From Ornithorhynchus anatinus (Eukaryota; Chordata; Mammalia; Monotremata; Ornithorhynchidae), in NCBI RefSeq assembly GCF_004115215.2, contig NC_041738.1, positions 14,354,669 through 14,418,668 of the forward strand: a stretch of DNA of 64,000 nucleotides, read 5' to 3'. Below are positions 1 to 11,657 of this stretch, one piece after another; positions within the stretch are counted from its first letter, which is position 1; each line of letters begins with the position of its first letter. The notes under the pieces were generated by a model that saw only the letters and a program-made list of their open reading frames with translations, did no database searches and had not been told where the DNA came from. Position numbers and translations under genes: made by a program.

Positions 1-149
1 GATGGACAGGGAAACAATCACCCAAGCTTGAGAACTGGGAAAAGAAAAGAAAGAATTTCACGTCGGCACAGGGAGAATTTTCCTATTGGTTCAGAGCCCC
101 AGCTGTCGTCTCCAAAATCACAGGTGCAGATTTGATACACCCCTTAGCT

Positions 150-350
150 CCACAGCACTTATGTATATATCCTTCTGCCCTCCTGTTTCCCCTAACTGTA
201 ATTTAATACCTCTCCCAGGCTAAACTGCGAGTTCCCTGTGGTTACAGAGCGGATCTACCAACTTCATTGCATTGTACTTGCCCCAGCGCCTAGCACAGCG
301 GTCTGCATAAAGTAAGCGTGTAGTAAGGACCCATCGATGGATTAATTGAC
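150..350 (+). mobile_element. L2 3' end
   Basis: Sense L2 3' UTR: pyrimidine-rich part, then CCCAGCGCCTAGCACAG and a GTAAGCG end. The first 150 bp of the window show nothing recognisable. Confidence 0.75.
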
Positions 351-676
351 GCTTCCCCCATACCTCTTTCTGTCTCACAGCCAGCATTGGATCTGGAACC
401 TGTTTCAGGACATTTTTAGGAGACAAACCAGCACTGGGTGGAACTGTTTCAGAAAGGGGAAAAGCACACTTTACTATCTTAACATGCTGGGTTGGGCTGC
501 TGAGAGACCATATTAGGACTAACAGAGAAAACGCCGAAGGAATTCCTGGCTACCAATACATTTTGTGCTTTCCTCCAGGATAGACCTGAAACCCTCCTGA
601 AAACATGTCAGTCACCTGTCTGTCGCATTGTACTTTAAATCAGGGCCCTTTTAAAGCCAGCTCCCTGGGGCTAGGC
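351..676. other. unassigned stretch
   Basis: No exon or repeat recognised. Confidence 0.4.
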
Positions 677-1150
677 TCAATCAATCCTATGTACTGAGAG
701 CTTACTGTGTGCAGAGCAATATACTAAAGACGGGAGAATACAGTATAACAGACACAGTCCCTGCCCCCAATCAGCTTACAGTCTAGAGGGAGAGACAGGC
801 ATTAAGGTCAATCAATACATTTTTGGTGTGCACATAACGCTGAGAGGTTGAGGGTGGAGAACCGTGAATAAAGGGAGCAAGTCAGGGCGATGCAGAAGGA
901 AGCTGGAGAAAAGGAAATAAGGGTTTAGTCACGGAAGGCCTCTTGGAGGATATGTGCCTTCGATAAGGCTATGAAGGTAGGAAGTGTAATTATCTTTCAG
1001 ATATGAAGAGGGAGGGTGTTTCAGGCCAGAGGCAGGACATGGACGAGAAGTTGGGGGCGAGATAGAGGAGATGGAGGTACAGTGAGTAGGTTGGCATTAG
1101 CGGAGTGAAGTCTGCAGGCTGGGTTCCAGTGGGAGAGAAGCGAGGTGAGG

Positions 1151-1331
1151 TATTCATTCATTCATTCAATAGTATTTATTGAGCGCTTACTATGTGCAGA
1201 GCACTGTACTAAGCGCTTGGAATGTACACATCGGTAACAGATAGAGACAGTCCCTGCCCTTTGACGGGCTTACGGTCTAATCGAGGGAGACGGACAAGAA
1301 CAATGGCAATAAATAGAATCAAGGTAGGACG
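1151..1331 (-). mobile_element. younger L2 3' end inside older L2
   Basis: Starts with CATTCATTCATTCAATAG. Same subfamily as 39023-39113 (both read CTTGGAATGTAC, ATCGGTAACAGATAG). Confidence 0.8.
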
Positions 1332-1410
1332 GGGGCAGGGCGATTGAGTGTCAATGCTAAGGAGCTTCTGTTCGTTGCAGAGATGGATGGGCAACCACTG
1401 GATGTTCTTA

Positions 1411-1683
1411 ATAATAATAAAAATGTTGGTATTTGTTAAGCACTTATTCTGGGTCACGCGCCGTTCTAAGCCTTGGGGTAGATTCAAGATCATCAGTTTG
1501 GACATAATCCCTGTCCCATATGGGGCTCACAGTCTTAATCCCCATTTTACAGATGAGGTAATTGAGGCACAGAGAAGTTAAGTGACTTGTCCAAGGTCAC
1601 ACAGCAGAGAAGTGGGAGAGCTGGGTTTAGAGCACAGGTCCTTCTGACTGCTAGACCCGTGCCCTATCCATTAGGCCATGCTG
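1411..1683 (-). mobile_element. Mon-1 SINE inside older L2
   Basis: Antisense Mon-1. The family in sense orientation has a tRNA-like head (GCAGCATGGCCTAGTGG, box B-like GGTTCTAATCC), a CORE/MIR-like body (CAAGTCACTTAACTTCTC), an L2-like 3' end (AGCGCTTAGAACAGTGC) and ATT repeats. This copy shows all parts reversed. Confidence 0.88.
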
Positions 1684-1764
1684 CTTCTTTTGAGCAGTGG
1701 GGAAGCATGGACTGAAATCTTGAGCTACATCCATTATAATCTCATCATCCAGTTGCATTATTAG

Positions 1765-1888
1765 AGCAGTCAGTCAATCGGTGGTACTTAATGAGTGCTT
1801 ACTGAGTGCAGAGCACTGTCCTAAGTGCTTTGGAAAATACAGTAAAACAGAGGGGGTAGATGTGACCTTGCCCCCAAGGAGTTTATAT
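1765..1888 (-). mobile_element. L2 3' end
   Basis: Antisense; contains GAGTGCAGAGCACTGTCC. Confidence 0.75.
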
Positions 1889-2055
1889 TCTCTGGGCCTC
1901 AATTCCCTCATCTGTAAAATGGGGATTCTCCTCTCTAAATTGGACCATGAGCCCCATGAGGATTGACGACCGTGTCCCACCGAATTGATTTGAATCTACC
2001 CTAGTGCTTAGAACAGTGCTTGAATCATAGTAAGTGCTTAACAAATACCACAGGG
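1889..2055 (+). mobile_element. Mon-1 SINE, 3' part
   Basis: 5'-truncated; begins in the CCTCATCTGTAAAATGGGG body and ends CTTAACAAATACC. Confidence 0.8.
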
Positions 2056-2745
2056 AAAAAAAATATGAGTAACTTCTGAAAAATTAGCCCACCCACCGGT
2101 ATTTTTGAACAGATGTCCTTATGCGTTTTTATTTCCTCTCGCTAGTATGGTACTATCCCGGGCACATATTATTTGCTCTTGGAAACAGAAAAAGATATCA
2201 CTATCAGGGTTTGGGGGATTCGGAATGATCTCGCTCTTCTTTTTACTTCTCTCTTTAATCTAGTGCAGAGAGTGAGGTTCAGAACATTTAGTGAATAGAT
2301 TAGGATTGCTAAAAACAATTATCTTTCCTCTTCAGTGCAGAGCTTTAGTGTTCTGTGTGTTTTGGAGTGTTGTATGTGTTCTCTGGGCTTATCTTATAAT
2401 AAAGATACATTTTTGAGCATTATTTTGCTGAAACCTTTCCCTAGAATGTTGGCTGCCCTTTCTGAATGCTAAATCTGCTAAATTATTTTCTGCCAGAATG
2501 TAGCTGTTCCATAGAGGTGATTCAGAGAAAAGCCTGGTTTGGACCAGTCCGGAATTACTTGAGACAAGAGGCTTCAAATCCTCATGAAGATCAACAGGAA
2601 TATAAAAGTTCCTCCTTATTTCTTTTATTATATTTATGATGGCAGTTGAAGATTTTCTGTCATTAAAGGGAACCAGATGAGACAAGAGATTTTATAATAA
2701 TTTGGGGACAGCTTGAATAAATCCTTAGGATTTTGCTTGCATGAA
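2056..2745. other. unassigned stretch
   Basis: A 98-codon open frame on the minus strand (2389-2685) has no recognisable motif; no exon called. Confidence 0.4.
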
Positions 2746-2749
2746 TGAA

Positions 2750-3045
2750 AAGCAGCATGGCCTAGAGGAAAAAACATGGGTCTGGGAGTCAGGGGATCTG
2801 GGTTCTAATTCTAACTCTGCCAATTGCTTGCTGTGTAACTTTGGGTAAGTCACGTAACTTCTCTGTTACTTCAGTTTCCTCAACTATAAAATAGGAATTC
2901 AATCCCTGTTACCCCTTCAGCTTAGACTATGAGCCCCATGTGGGACAGGGACTCTTACCAACCCGATTAACTGGTATCTACGCCAGTGTTTAGAACAACT
3001 TTTGATGCATAGTAAGTGCTTAACAATTACCATAATAATAATAAT
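2750..3045 (+). mobile_element. Mon-1 SINE
   Basis: Full length, head to ATAATAAT tail. Confidence 0.88.
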
Positions 3046-3324
3046 CTATACAGCAATAATGTTCAGTAAACTACAAACTGTACTTTTTGCCTAGGGAAAC
3101 AAGAGAAGTAGAAAACAAGGTTTCTGCTTGTAAAGGGTTGAAGTCTAATGTTTTGAGTGCTATCCCCGATTTTAAATGATTTCCACACCCATAAGGTACA
3201 CATCTCTTATGTTCTAAATCATGAAACACCAATTGGTTAGCTGTTCTTACCTGCCCCAAGTCCAGAAAAAGGCCCGCCAGTCATAGAATCTGCCAGAATA
3301 TGCAGAACCCAGCCATTTTAATTC

Positions 3325-3935
3325 CAATCAATCTCATTCTCCACTGAGAAGCCTTCCCCGATACGCTCCTCATTTCCTCACCGTATTTGCCCTCCCTTCT
3401 GCATCTCCTATGCCCTAGCGTCTGTCTCCTTTAAACGCTCTGATACTCATCTCACCCCTACCCCCAAAGTCCTGATGTACATAGCCTTATACTCTGCGAT
3501 TTCCCCGTATCTATATTCTGTTTTAGTGCTTTTACCTCCTCTCACCTCCTCAAGATTCTAAACTCCTTGAGGGCAGTGATCATTGCTACCAACTCTACTG
3601 TATTGTAATAATAGTAATGATAATGTTGGTATCTGTTAAGCGCTTACTATGTGCAGAGCACTGTTCTAAGCCCTGGGGTAGATACAGGGTCATCAGGTTG
3701 TCCCACTTTAGGCTCACAGTCTTCATCCCATTTTAGAGATGAGGGAACTGAGGCACAGAGAAGTCAAGTGACTTGCCCAGAGTCACACAGCTGACAGGGG
3801 GCAGAGCAGGGATTCGAATCCATGACCTCTGACTCCCAAGCCTGGCCTCTTTCCACTGAGCCACGCTGCTTCCCTCCCAAGTACTTACTACCTGTACATA
3901 GTAAATGTTCAATAAATGCCACTGACTGATTGGTT
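3325..3935 (+). mobile_element. L2 3' end split by a Mon-1
   Basis: Pieces 3325-3604 and 3874-3935. The break falls in the TGTATTGTA/CTCCCAAG motif of the L2 terminus and the second piece resumes CCCAAGTACTTACTACC. The 3046-3324 stretch before it is unassigned. Confidence 0.8.
3605..3873 (-). mobile_element. Mon-1 SINE inside L2
   Basis: Full-length antisense copy ending GAGCCACGCTGCTTCC. Confidence 0.88.
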
Positions 3936-4079
3936 AATATTTATCGTCAACTGGATGGATAACCCCCAGCTGACTCAACTCTGTATGCGGTAAGGATTTA
4001 TTTCATCACAATAATCATCCATTTTATTAATAGAGTAGGATTTTGGAGGTAGGGGTAACTGAGCAACTAGCAACCCGGG

Positions 4080-4250
4080 ACTAATTATTTATTTCTATTA
4101 GTGTCCGTCTCCCCCTCTAGACTCTAAGCTCGTTGTGTGTGGGGAACGTGTCGGCCAACTCTGTTGTATTGTACTCTCCCAAGCAATTAATACAGTGCTC
4201 TGCTCATAACGAGTGCTCAGTAAATACCACTGATGATGACCGATGATGAC
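4080..4250 (+). mobile_element. L2 3' end
   Basis: Reads TAAGCTCGTTGTG...CAGTAAATACCACTGATGATG. Confidence 0.8.
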
Positions 4251-4529
4251 TAGAAATTCCGGGAAGCCTCGTGAGTCGAGACTCAGTAGCCAAGGAGAGA
4301 GCCAGTTTTCCTCCGGCCCCTCACCTAGTTTTCTTTGGCTATCTTGTTTCCCCATGTTCCCCGAGGCGGGCTGTTCCTCCCTTCTCCCCGCCACCCCCCA
4401 ATACCCATCATTTGACAGGACCATACACTACTCATCATTTAATTATACAGCACGCAATAGCTTCCACGCACATCTGGGAATAGTACAAAGGAGCAATAAT
4501 AAACATCCCACTACGTTCTATCATTTGAG

Positions 4530-4675
4530 AATCCCGGCCATTTTACAAATCAGTTTAATGAATCCCATTTGATAGATGAAGAAATCAGTAATGGAAGGCG
4601 AAGTGATTTACCTCAGGTTACACAGTGAGTCAGTGGGTGGTGGGAAGAGATCTCAACCACTAGCCTACCTACCAG
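4530..4675 (-). mobile_element. old MIR-like SINE
   Basis: Diverged antisense body: ACAGATGAAG-like and GTTACACAGTGAGTCAG. Too diverged to assign to Mon-1. Confidence 0.5.
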
Positions 4676-5169
4676 ATTCATATTTCATCACCGGGCAGGT
4701 TTCTGTATTCATAGGCATTCATGGGTGTATTTATTTTAGATCATATTCCTTTTAAAGTATTATTTAATTTACTGTTTGGGCCAGTCTGGGCCACCTTCTT
4801 TGTCATCTTTTGCTATTTGCCTTTCCCATTCTACGTCGGTTTTTAAACTATATTTTTTTTGCTGTTTTTCCATGTAATAGGGGCTCTCTTTTTTCTTTCT
4901 TCCTTCCTGCCTCTATCTCTCTGAATCTTTTTGCACTTTGTTTCTCTGTTCTTGCCTAGTTCTCTCTACCTCTGTCTCCATCTCTCATTCTCCCCTAACC
5001 ATATATCTCTGTCGATCATGGTGTGAACTTGTCCAGCTTTTAAATAGGGTTGAATAGGATAATCATTGCTGTTCACCCAGCGGACAACTAATTTCTCTCG
5101 GAAGATGGAGCAAATAATTTAATTCGAAATGTCGTGGCTGCCGTTTTAATGAAGGGAAAAATCAATGCA
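4676..5169. other. unassigned stretch
   Basis: T- and pyrimidine-rich from about 4850 to 5000; nothing else recognised. Confidence 0.4.
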
Positions 5170-5460
5170 GAGAAACAACATGGCTTAGTGGAAAGAGCAC
5201 AAGCCTAAGAGACAGAGGACCTGGGTTCTAATCCAGACTCTGCCACCCGCCTTGTGTGAAATTGAACAAGCCACTTAACTTGTATGTGCTTTAGTTTTCT
5301 TCTCTGTAAAACGGGGCCTAAATATCTGCCCTCCCCCATAGACCGGGAGCCCCAGGTATTATGAGGACTCTGTCAACCCTGGTTACCGTGTATCCATCTC
5401 AGCACTTCGTAAGGTGCTTAGCACATAGTAAATGCTTAGCAAATATCACTATGTTTATAA
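5170..5460 (+). mobile_element. Mon-1 SINE
   Basis: Full length; head AACATGGCTTAGTGG. It is followed by TCATCATCACCACCATCATC. Confidence 0.85.
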
Positions 5461-5969
5461 TCATCATCACCACCATCATCATCATAAGGGAAAGATGCAG
5501 AGAACTGCAGCTAAGATCTTCTTTGGCAAAGCAGCCCCACTCTTTTAGGTGTCCAGATAACTAGGTTCCTTGGAATAGCCGAAGATTGGGCTTGGCAAAT
5601 CTTCAGCCACCCTGGGGCGGAGGAGTTCAGTTTCAAACACCTCCTGGGAACAGGAACCTCTGGGCGCTAGGACAGGTCCAGAAATTCTCCTGAGAGTGGA
5701 TTGGCCCTAGGGAATTCTGGAAAGGACCATGCTGCCTGATTCTGCAGCCCAATCCAAGATCTACAAGCCTCCTGAGGGCAGTGCCGTTTACTGGGTTGTT
5801 TCTTGCGGGTCCCAACGTGGGCCCAACTGGCCTGGAGGAGCCGGAACTTCTAGTTTTTTGGGTTTTTTAAAAATTTACCCTTCTACTCTGCTGTAACTCA
5901 CAGACGCGGCGTAGGCCAGCTGACATGCAGGTGCTCCTCAGAACTGTAGCGTTCCTGTCAGATCCAGTG
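5461..5969. other. unassigned stretch
   Basis: GC-richer than the surroundings; no exon or repeat recognised. Confidence 0.4.
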
Positions 5970-6232
5970 AAGCAGCATGGCCCAGAGGATAGAGCATGGG
6001 CCTGGGAGTCAGTAGGACCTGGGTTCTAATCCTGGCTCCGCCACTTGTCTGCTGTGTGGCCTTGGGCAAGTCACTTAACTTCTCTGTGCCTCAGTTACCT
6101 CACCTGCAAAATGAGGAATAAGACTGAGCCCCATGTGGACATGGATTGGGTCCAACCTGATTAGCTTGTATCTTGTATCTTAGTAAAGTGCCTGGAACAT
6201 AATAAGCACTTTACAAATACCATTAAAAAAAC
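5970..6232 (+). mobile_element. Mon-1 SINE
   Basis: Full length, ending CAAATACCATT and an A-rich tail. Confidence 0.88.
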
Positions 6233-6329
6233 AAAGAGATGGGCTCGTGTGCCCAGTGAACATTACAACCTAGGGGATACATAAGAAAGTGAATTTCAGT
6301 AGCATTTCAGGAAGTCTTGCAGGACCGAA

Positions 6330-6882
6330 TATAACATCTCTTCCACGAGGCCTTCCCTGACTAAATCCCTTTTCCCCTACTGTGTTGCCTTAGACCTGTA
6401 TCTTGTAAACATTTGCTATCCACCCTTCCCTAAGCCCCACATCACTTACAAACATATCCATAATATATTTTAATGTCTGTCTCCCCTTCTAGACAGTAGG
6501 CTCCTTATGGGCAGCCAATATGTCTACCAACTTGGTTGTCTTGTACTCTCCCAAGTGCTTAGAAAGACTAATAATAATGTAAATAATAATTCTGGTATTT
6601 GTTAAGCACTTACTCTGTGCCAGACACTGTACTGAGCATTGAGGTAGATACAAGTTAACTGGGTCAGATTCACTCCCTGTCCCACGTAGGGCTCACGATC
6701 TTTGTCCCCATTTTACAGATAAGGTAACTGAGGCACAGAGAAGGTAAGTAACTTGCCCAAGTCACAGACTGGACAGGTGACAGAGCCGAGATTAGAAGCC
6801 AGATCCTCTGACTCCCAGACCAGTGTTATGCACACTGTGAGCGTTCAAAGAATATCGACGGATGGATTGACTGAACTGATCA
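6330..6882 (+). mobile_element. L2 3' end split by a Mon-1
   Basis: Pieces 6330-6568 and about 6822-6882. The join restores the order CCCAAGTGCTTAG then ACACTGTGAGCG. Confidence 0.75.
6569..6821 (-). mobile_element. Mon-1 SINE inside L2
   Basis: Antisense copy, missing the last part of the head. Confidence 0.82.
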
Positions 6883-6913
6883 TGAGGTGTGGAGGAGGAG
6901 GAAAGCAAAGCTG

Positions 6914-7112
6914 ATAATAATAATAATAATAACGTTGGTATTTGTTAAGCGCTTACTACGTGCAGAGCACTGTTCTAAGCGCTGGGGTAGATAGAGGGGA
7001 ATGAGGTTGCCCCATGTGAGGCTCACAGTCTTCATCCCCATTTTACAGATGAGGGAACTGAGGCACAGAGAAGTGAAGTGACTTGCCCACAGTCACACAG
7101 CTGACAAGGGGC
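6914..7112 (-). mobile_element. Mon-1 SINE, head missing
   Basis: Antisense, with an ATA repeat start; truncated at GGCAGAGTCGGG. Confidence 0.85.
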
Positions 7113-7194
7113 AGAGTCGGGAGGCATGTCTTATTAGCACCCTCTGCTGCTTCAAAGGACAGAAGGCTGGGAGGGGTCTACTCTCCAGTCTCCA

Positions 7195-7280
7195 GCTTGT
7201 TTTCCCTGTAACACTCTCCCAAGCGGTTTACACAGTGCTCGGCACATAAGTGCTCAATAAGTATGACTGAGTGAATGAGC
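7195..7280 (+). mobile_element. L2 3' end
   Basis: Last 85 bp of L2, ending GACTGAGTGAATG. Confidence 0.7.
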
Positions 7281-8885
7281 ACTGGGAAATGGCTCCTGAT
7301 ACCAGACTGCCCCCAAGAGAAAGGGTGGATGGTGATCTAAGCCACAGTCAGCTCAGATCCGATTTGGTGATTAAGCACGGCATGATGGCCCTGCGCGAAA
7401 ATAATCCCACTCGCTGAGTTGGGTATTAACTCTAGACATCCATCTTGTATTTATTGGGTTTCATAAAAACTGTCTTCCAATTGACCTACCCTCTTCACCC
7501 ACACATTTCAAAGTGGGTGGCATGTGTCTTCAAAACCATTATCTAAGGAAGATAAGCTCCTGATGAATGATGTTCGACCTGAACAGGTAAGTTGCTTAAC
7601 AGGGTAGTTCCCATTTGAACCTGTCGTATGGGCTGTTCCCATGAAGTGCTTTATTTAACTACGGACTGACTGGGTATTTTCATTCTCTCTACCAAGTCAT
7701 AGGGTTTCAGAGAAGAGGAAAAATAAGCCTATCTTGTTCACCGTCAACCAACTTAATACCTTTTGCTATATTATTCTCAGCTCCACTGTCTGAGTCGAAG
7801 CTACTCTCCTTTCATGGATGAACAACTTTTAATCTATGGAGGAATTGTCTCTCTCTTTTTTTTTTTTTTGAGTTGTTGAAGCACCCTCCTCCCACTCTTC
7901 ATCACTCTCCCTCTGTTGTATTCCTTTAGATCTTCCAACCCTCAGATGGAGGATTTGGAAATGGGAAAAACAAAAGAAAACAAAAACACCTAAGAAAAAA
8001 CCCCTTCTGGATTAGCCAATTCATCCAAAGGAGGCCTTATCAAAACATCTACATTAACATTGGCCTTATGAAGTAGGCATTTCCTACCTGCCTCTGAAGA
8101 GTTCCCAACACTTTCAGGCATCCTCTAGTCAATCTGCAGGAAGTCCCTGCCATTTAGGAGGATGATAAATGAGTGTTTCTATTTTCAAGAAGGGGAAGCT
8201 GAGGACCAAGGAAGGGAGTAATTAAGCTATTCTGATTCAACATTGATGGGGCCAATTCTCGTCACCTGGCTCCCCGGCCTGAATTCTCTCAGGGCAAAAC
8301 AAGGTCATCCGGTGTATGAATGGATCCAGGGATTTGCCTTAATTATCTAACCGAGTTTAATGATTGATGCTACTGAGGTGTTAGCAGAGGCTTGCTGTAA
8401 TGACGGTGCTCACTGAAAACAGTGATTAGCAAACCTTAAAATAAATGGTTTTCCTATTCCCTAGAAAAGTTGAAGTGTTTACTGTTTTTGTTAATTCTCT
8501 TTCTTCTGGGGGGTTAGTGGAGTCCTTGGAGAGGTATGAAAATTCAAGTCATTGAGGAGATCAAAATATTTTAAAATAAATACCATTAGCCTTCTTGAAC
8601 AGACGGGTAAACTAAGGTCTAAGGTCACGCACTATACTAGCATCAGACACTAGGAGAGAGGCTTGCGGGTCTTGAAGGCCTCAATTTGTGAGTAATAGGA
8701 AGGAGTATCCTATATAAACAGAACCCGGGTAGTAATGGGTAGGACGTGGCAGGGTTCAGGAGAAGGGGAGGTTGGAGGGGTGTAGTTTTGAGGATGGGCA
8801 ACCGAGATTGAACTGAAGGGAAAGAAGGAGGCAAAACATGCCCCAAGAAGGCACCCTCACACCAACAACCCGAGCTTTAAATACT
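7281..8885. other. longest stretch free of recognisable Mon-1 or L2 in the first 13 kb
   Basis: About 1.6 kb of ordinary-looking non-repeat DNA. Poly-T run near 7856-7869. No keratin-like exon on either strand by eye. It could be old repeat or conserved non-coding DNA. Confidence 0.4.
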
Positions 8886-8889
8886 TGAA

Positions 8890-8982
8890 TGATTATCTCC
8901 CATATTAGAATGTAAACTCCTTGTGGTCAGGGAACTTGTCCCTTTTTTTACTCTGTACCTCCCAAGCACTACAGTACACCGC
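8890..8982 (+). mobile_element. L2 3' end fragment
   Basis: GTAAACTCCTTGTGGTCAG then CCTCCCAAGCACTACAG. Confidence 0.7.
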
Positions 8983-9022
8983 AGAGAAGCAGCATGGCCT
9001 GGTGGATGGAGCAGGGGCCTGG

Positions 9023-9562
9023 AATAATAATAATAGCATTTGTTAAGTACTTAGTAATAATGTTGGCATTTGTTAAACGCTTACTGTGTGCAGAGCACTG
9101 TTCTAAGCGCTGGGGTAGACACAGGGGAATCAGGTTGTCCCACGTGGGGCTCACAGTCTTCATCCCCATTTTACAGATGAGGTAACTGAGGCCCAGAGAA
9201 GTGAAGTGACTTGCCCAGAGTCACACAGCTGACAAGTGGCCGAGCTGGGATTCGAACCCATGACCTCTGACTCCAAAGCCCGTGCTCTTTCCACTGAGCC
9301 ACGCTGCTTCTCTACTTGCTCTATGCCAGGCACTGTACTAAGCAACGGGATTGATTACAAGCCAGTCAGGCTGGACGCAGTCCATGACCCACATGAGACT
9401 CACATTGTTAACCTCCGTTTTACAGATGAGATAACTGGGGCACAGAGAAGTTAAGTGACTCGCCCAAGATCATGCAGCAGAAAAGTGGCAGAATCGGGAT
9501 CAGAACCCAGGTCCTCTGACTTCCAGGGCTGGGCTCCCACCGCTATGTCACGTTGCTTCTTG
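9023..9562 (-). mobile_element. Mon-1 SINE (middle layer)
   Basis: Antisense tail 9023-9053, rest 9313-9562. Broken at TTAAGTACTTA and resumed at TACTTGCTCTATGCC; TACTT on both sides looks like a target-site duplication. Confidence 0.8.
9054..9312 (-). mobile_element. Mon-1 SINE (inner layer)
   Basis: Complete antisense copy close to the young-subfamily consensus. Confidence 0.88.
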
Positions 9563-9847
9563 GAAGTCAGAAAGACCTGGGTTCTAATCCCAACTCGGCC
9601 ACTTGTCTGCTGATTGACCTTGAACAAGTCACTTAACTTCTCTGTGCCTTGTGGGCGGGGCAAAACTACTACTTCTCTGGATTCAAGTGGATCCACAAAT
9701 GAGAGATCACAGCAGGTGAAGCCCACTTCAGGCTAGCTGGTCTTACCTGAAACCACGTTCAAGAGACTATGACCCCAAACTGAATATATTCCCATGAATT
9801 TAGTTAATTTTTACTATGTGCTTTTCCAGCAGACATTTTAAGATAAC

Positions 9848-10099
9848 AGTAATAATAATAATAACTGTGGTATTTGTTAAGCACTTACTGTGTGCCAGCC
9901 ACTGTAGTAAGCTCTGGGGTTGATACGAGACGATCAGGTTGGACATAATCCCTGTCCCAAATTGGGGTCCCAATCTCAATCCCCACTGGGGAGGAGGTAA
10001 CTGAGGCACAGAGATGTGAAGTGATTTGCACAAGGTCACGCAGCAGATAAGTCGCAGAGGTGGGATTAGAACCTAGGTCCTTCTGACTCCCAGGCCCGT
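9848..10099 (-). mobile_element. Mon-1 SINE
   Basis: Antisense, ends CTGACTCCCAGGCCCG so the head is lost. 9651-9847 and 10100-10514 are unassigned. Confidence 0.85.
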
Positions 10100-10514
10100 A
10101 ATGTAAAATTTGAATTCGGTACCCTACTCTGACAGCCAAAAATGTCATATTACTGTGCTCCGTCAAATAGGTCTTCCACTCCCTCCTGTGGCTAGGCAGC
10201 AGAATGAGCAGGTTCATTTTTTTAGTTCCCCCCGCATCTACACAGTTTCTCATATCCCTACCTCCATCCTCTGGTTTAATCACATAAATAGAGGTCCCCA
10301 AATTCGGCACAAGGAATTTTAAATTCCCTGTGAGCGTTTTTTTTCCAATGGCAGTAGGGCAATTTTGTTGGTTCTTCATCGTCATTGCGTAGCATGTGAC
10401 TGCGTTGCAGCATAGGTGGGATCATGATTGTATGTTCTTTCCGGGAAGGTCTATCGGGAGGGTTGAGGATTCTTGTGTGAGGGGAGAAAGGGGTTAGTGA
10501 GTAACTTCACAGCA

Positions 10515-10566
10515 GCGTCAATCATCAGTGGTATTTAGTGAGAGTTGACTGTGTGCAGAGCACTCA
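10515..10566 (-). mobile_element. L2 3' end fragment
   Basis: TCAATCATCAGTGGTATTT then GTGTGCAGAGCACT. Confidence 0.65.
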
Positions 10567-10629
10567 TGATCATTTTTTAGTCTGAAATGATAATCTACAT
10601 GATCGTAAACTGTTTCACTGAATCGACTA

Positions 10630-10895
10630 GGCCTACGTGGCTCAGTGGAAAGAGCACGGGCTTTGGAGTCAGAGGTCATGAGTTCGAATCCCAGCTCGGC
10701 CACTTGTCAGCTGTGTGACTCGGGGCAAGTCACTTCACTTCTCTGTGCCTCAGTTACCTCATCTGTAAAATGGGGATGAAGACTGTGAGTCCCACGTGGG
10801 ACCACCTGATTCCCCTGTGTCTACCCCAGCGCTTAGAACAGTGCTCGGCACATAGTAAGCGCTTAACAAATACCAACGTTATTATTATTATTACT
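10630..10895 (+). mobile_element. Mon-1 SINE, young subfamily
   Basis: GTGGCTCAGTGGAAAGAGC head with GAGTTCGAATCCCAG box B; ends in ATT repeats. Confidence 0.9.
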
Positions 10896-10954
10896 GGCCA
10901 AAGACAAGTCTAAGGAAAACCAGGTTGAGGTATCAACCCACACCAAGGAAAACC

Positions 10955-11049
10955 GACACTCCTTGAGTGCAGGGATTGTGTCCATCAACTTTATTGTACT
11001 GTACTTTCCCAAGACCTTAATACAGTACTCTGCACCCGGTTAAATGCTC
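10955..11049 (+). mobile_element. L2 3' end
   Basis: Contains TTGTACTGTACTTTCCCAAG. Confidence 0.7.
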
Positions 11050-11343
11050 AAGCAGCTTGGCCTAGTGGAAAGAGAGAGTTCTGGGAGTCAGAGGACCTGG
11101 GTTCTAATCCTGTCCCTGCCACTCGTCTGCTGGGAGACCTTGGGCAAGTCACTTATCTTCTCTGTGCCTCAGTTTCCACACCTGTAAAATGAGGATTAAA
11201 TCCTACTCCCTCTACTTAGGCTGTGAACTCCATGCTTGAAAAGGGACTGTGTTGAAACTGAATATGGTGTATCTACCTCAGTACTTAGTACAGTGTTTGG
11301 AACATAGTAAGCACTTAACGAGTACTATAATAATTATTATTAA
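11050..11343 (+). mobile_element. Mon-1 SINE
   Basis: Full length with ATT-type tail, directly after the L2 end. Confidence 0.85.
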
Positions 11344-11349
11344 TAAATA

Positions 11350-11657
11350 CAAATGACTAATATCATCTTGGTTATGGTATTCATTAAGTGCTTTCTATCT
11401 GTCAAGCACCGTTCTAAAGACTGGGATAGATACAAATCGATCAGGTCAGACACTATCCCTGTCCATCATGAGGCTCAGAGTCTAGGTAAGAGGGAGAACA
11501 GGTATCGAATCCCCCTTTTCAGTGGAGGAAACTGAGGCACAGAGAAGTTAAATGATTTCCCTAAGGTCACACAGCAGGCAAGTGGCAGAACTGAGATTAG
11601 AACCCAGGTCCTCCAGCTCCCACATCCATGCTCTTTCACTAGACCAGGCTGCTTCCC
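11350..11657 (-). mobile_element. Mon-1 SINE, older long subfamily
   Basis: Antisense; carries an extra segment (GGAGAACAGGTATCGAATCC) after the CTCAGAGTCTAGG motif, also seen at 15500-15770. It sits tail to tail with the previous copy. Confidence 0.82.

Larger units (their letters stand above)
677..1720 (-). mobile_element. older L2, split by two insertions
   Basis: Antisense L2 in three pieces: 677-1150, about 1332-1410 and 1684-1720. The pieces follow one another in the L2 order (3' UTR to coding end). The gaps hold a younger L2 3' end and a Mon-1. Confidence 0.8.
8983..9650 (+). mobile_element. Mon-1 SINE (outer layer of a triple nest)
   Basis: Head at 8983-9022 stops at GGGGCCTGGA and resumes at 9563 with GGAAGTCAGAAAGACCTGGG, running to 9650. 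The gap holds two further Mon-1 copies. Confidence 0.82.

Noticed and set aside
2389-2685. 98-codon minus-strand frame as a small gene
   Set aside because: No motif, no promoter or splice context, and length is unremarkable in AT-rich DNA.
10630-10705. tRNA gene-like sequence (box A/B similarity)
   Set aside because: These are tRNA-derived heads of Mon-1 SINEs, repeated dozens of times, not functional tRNA genes.
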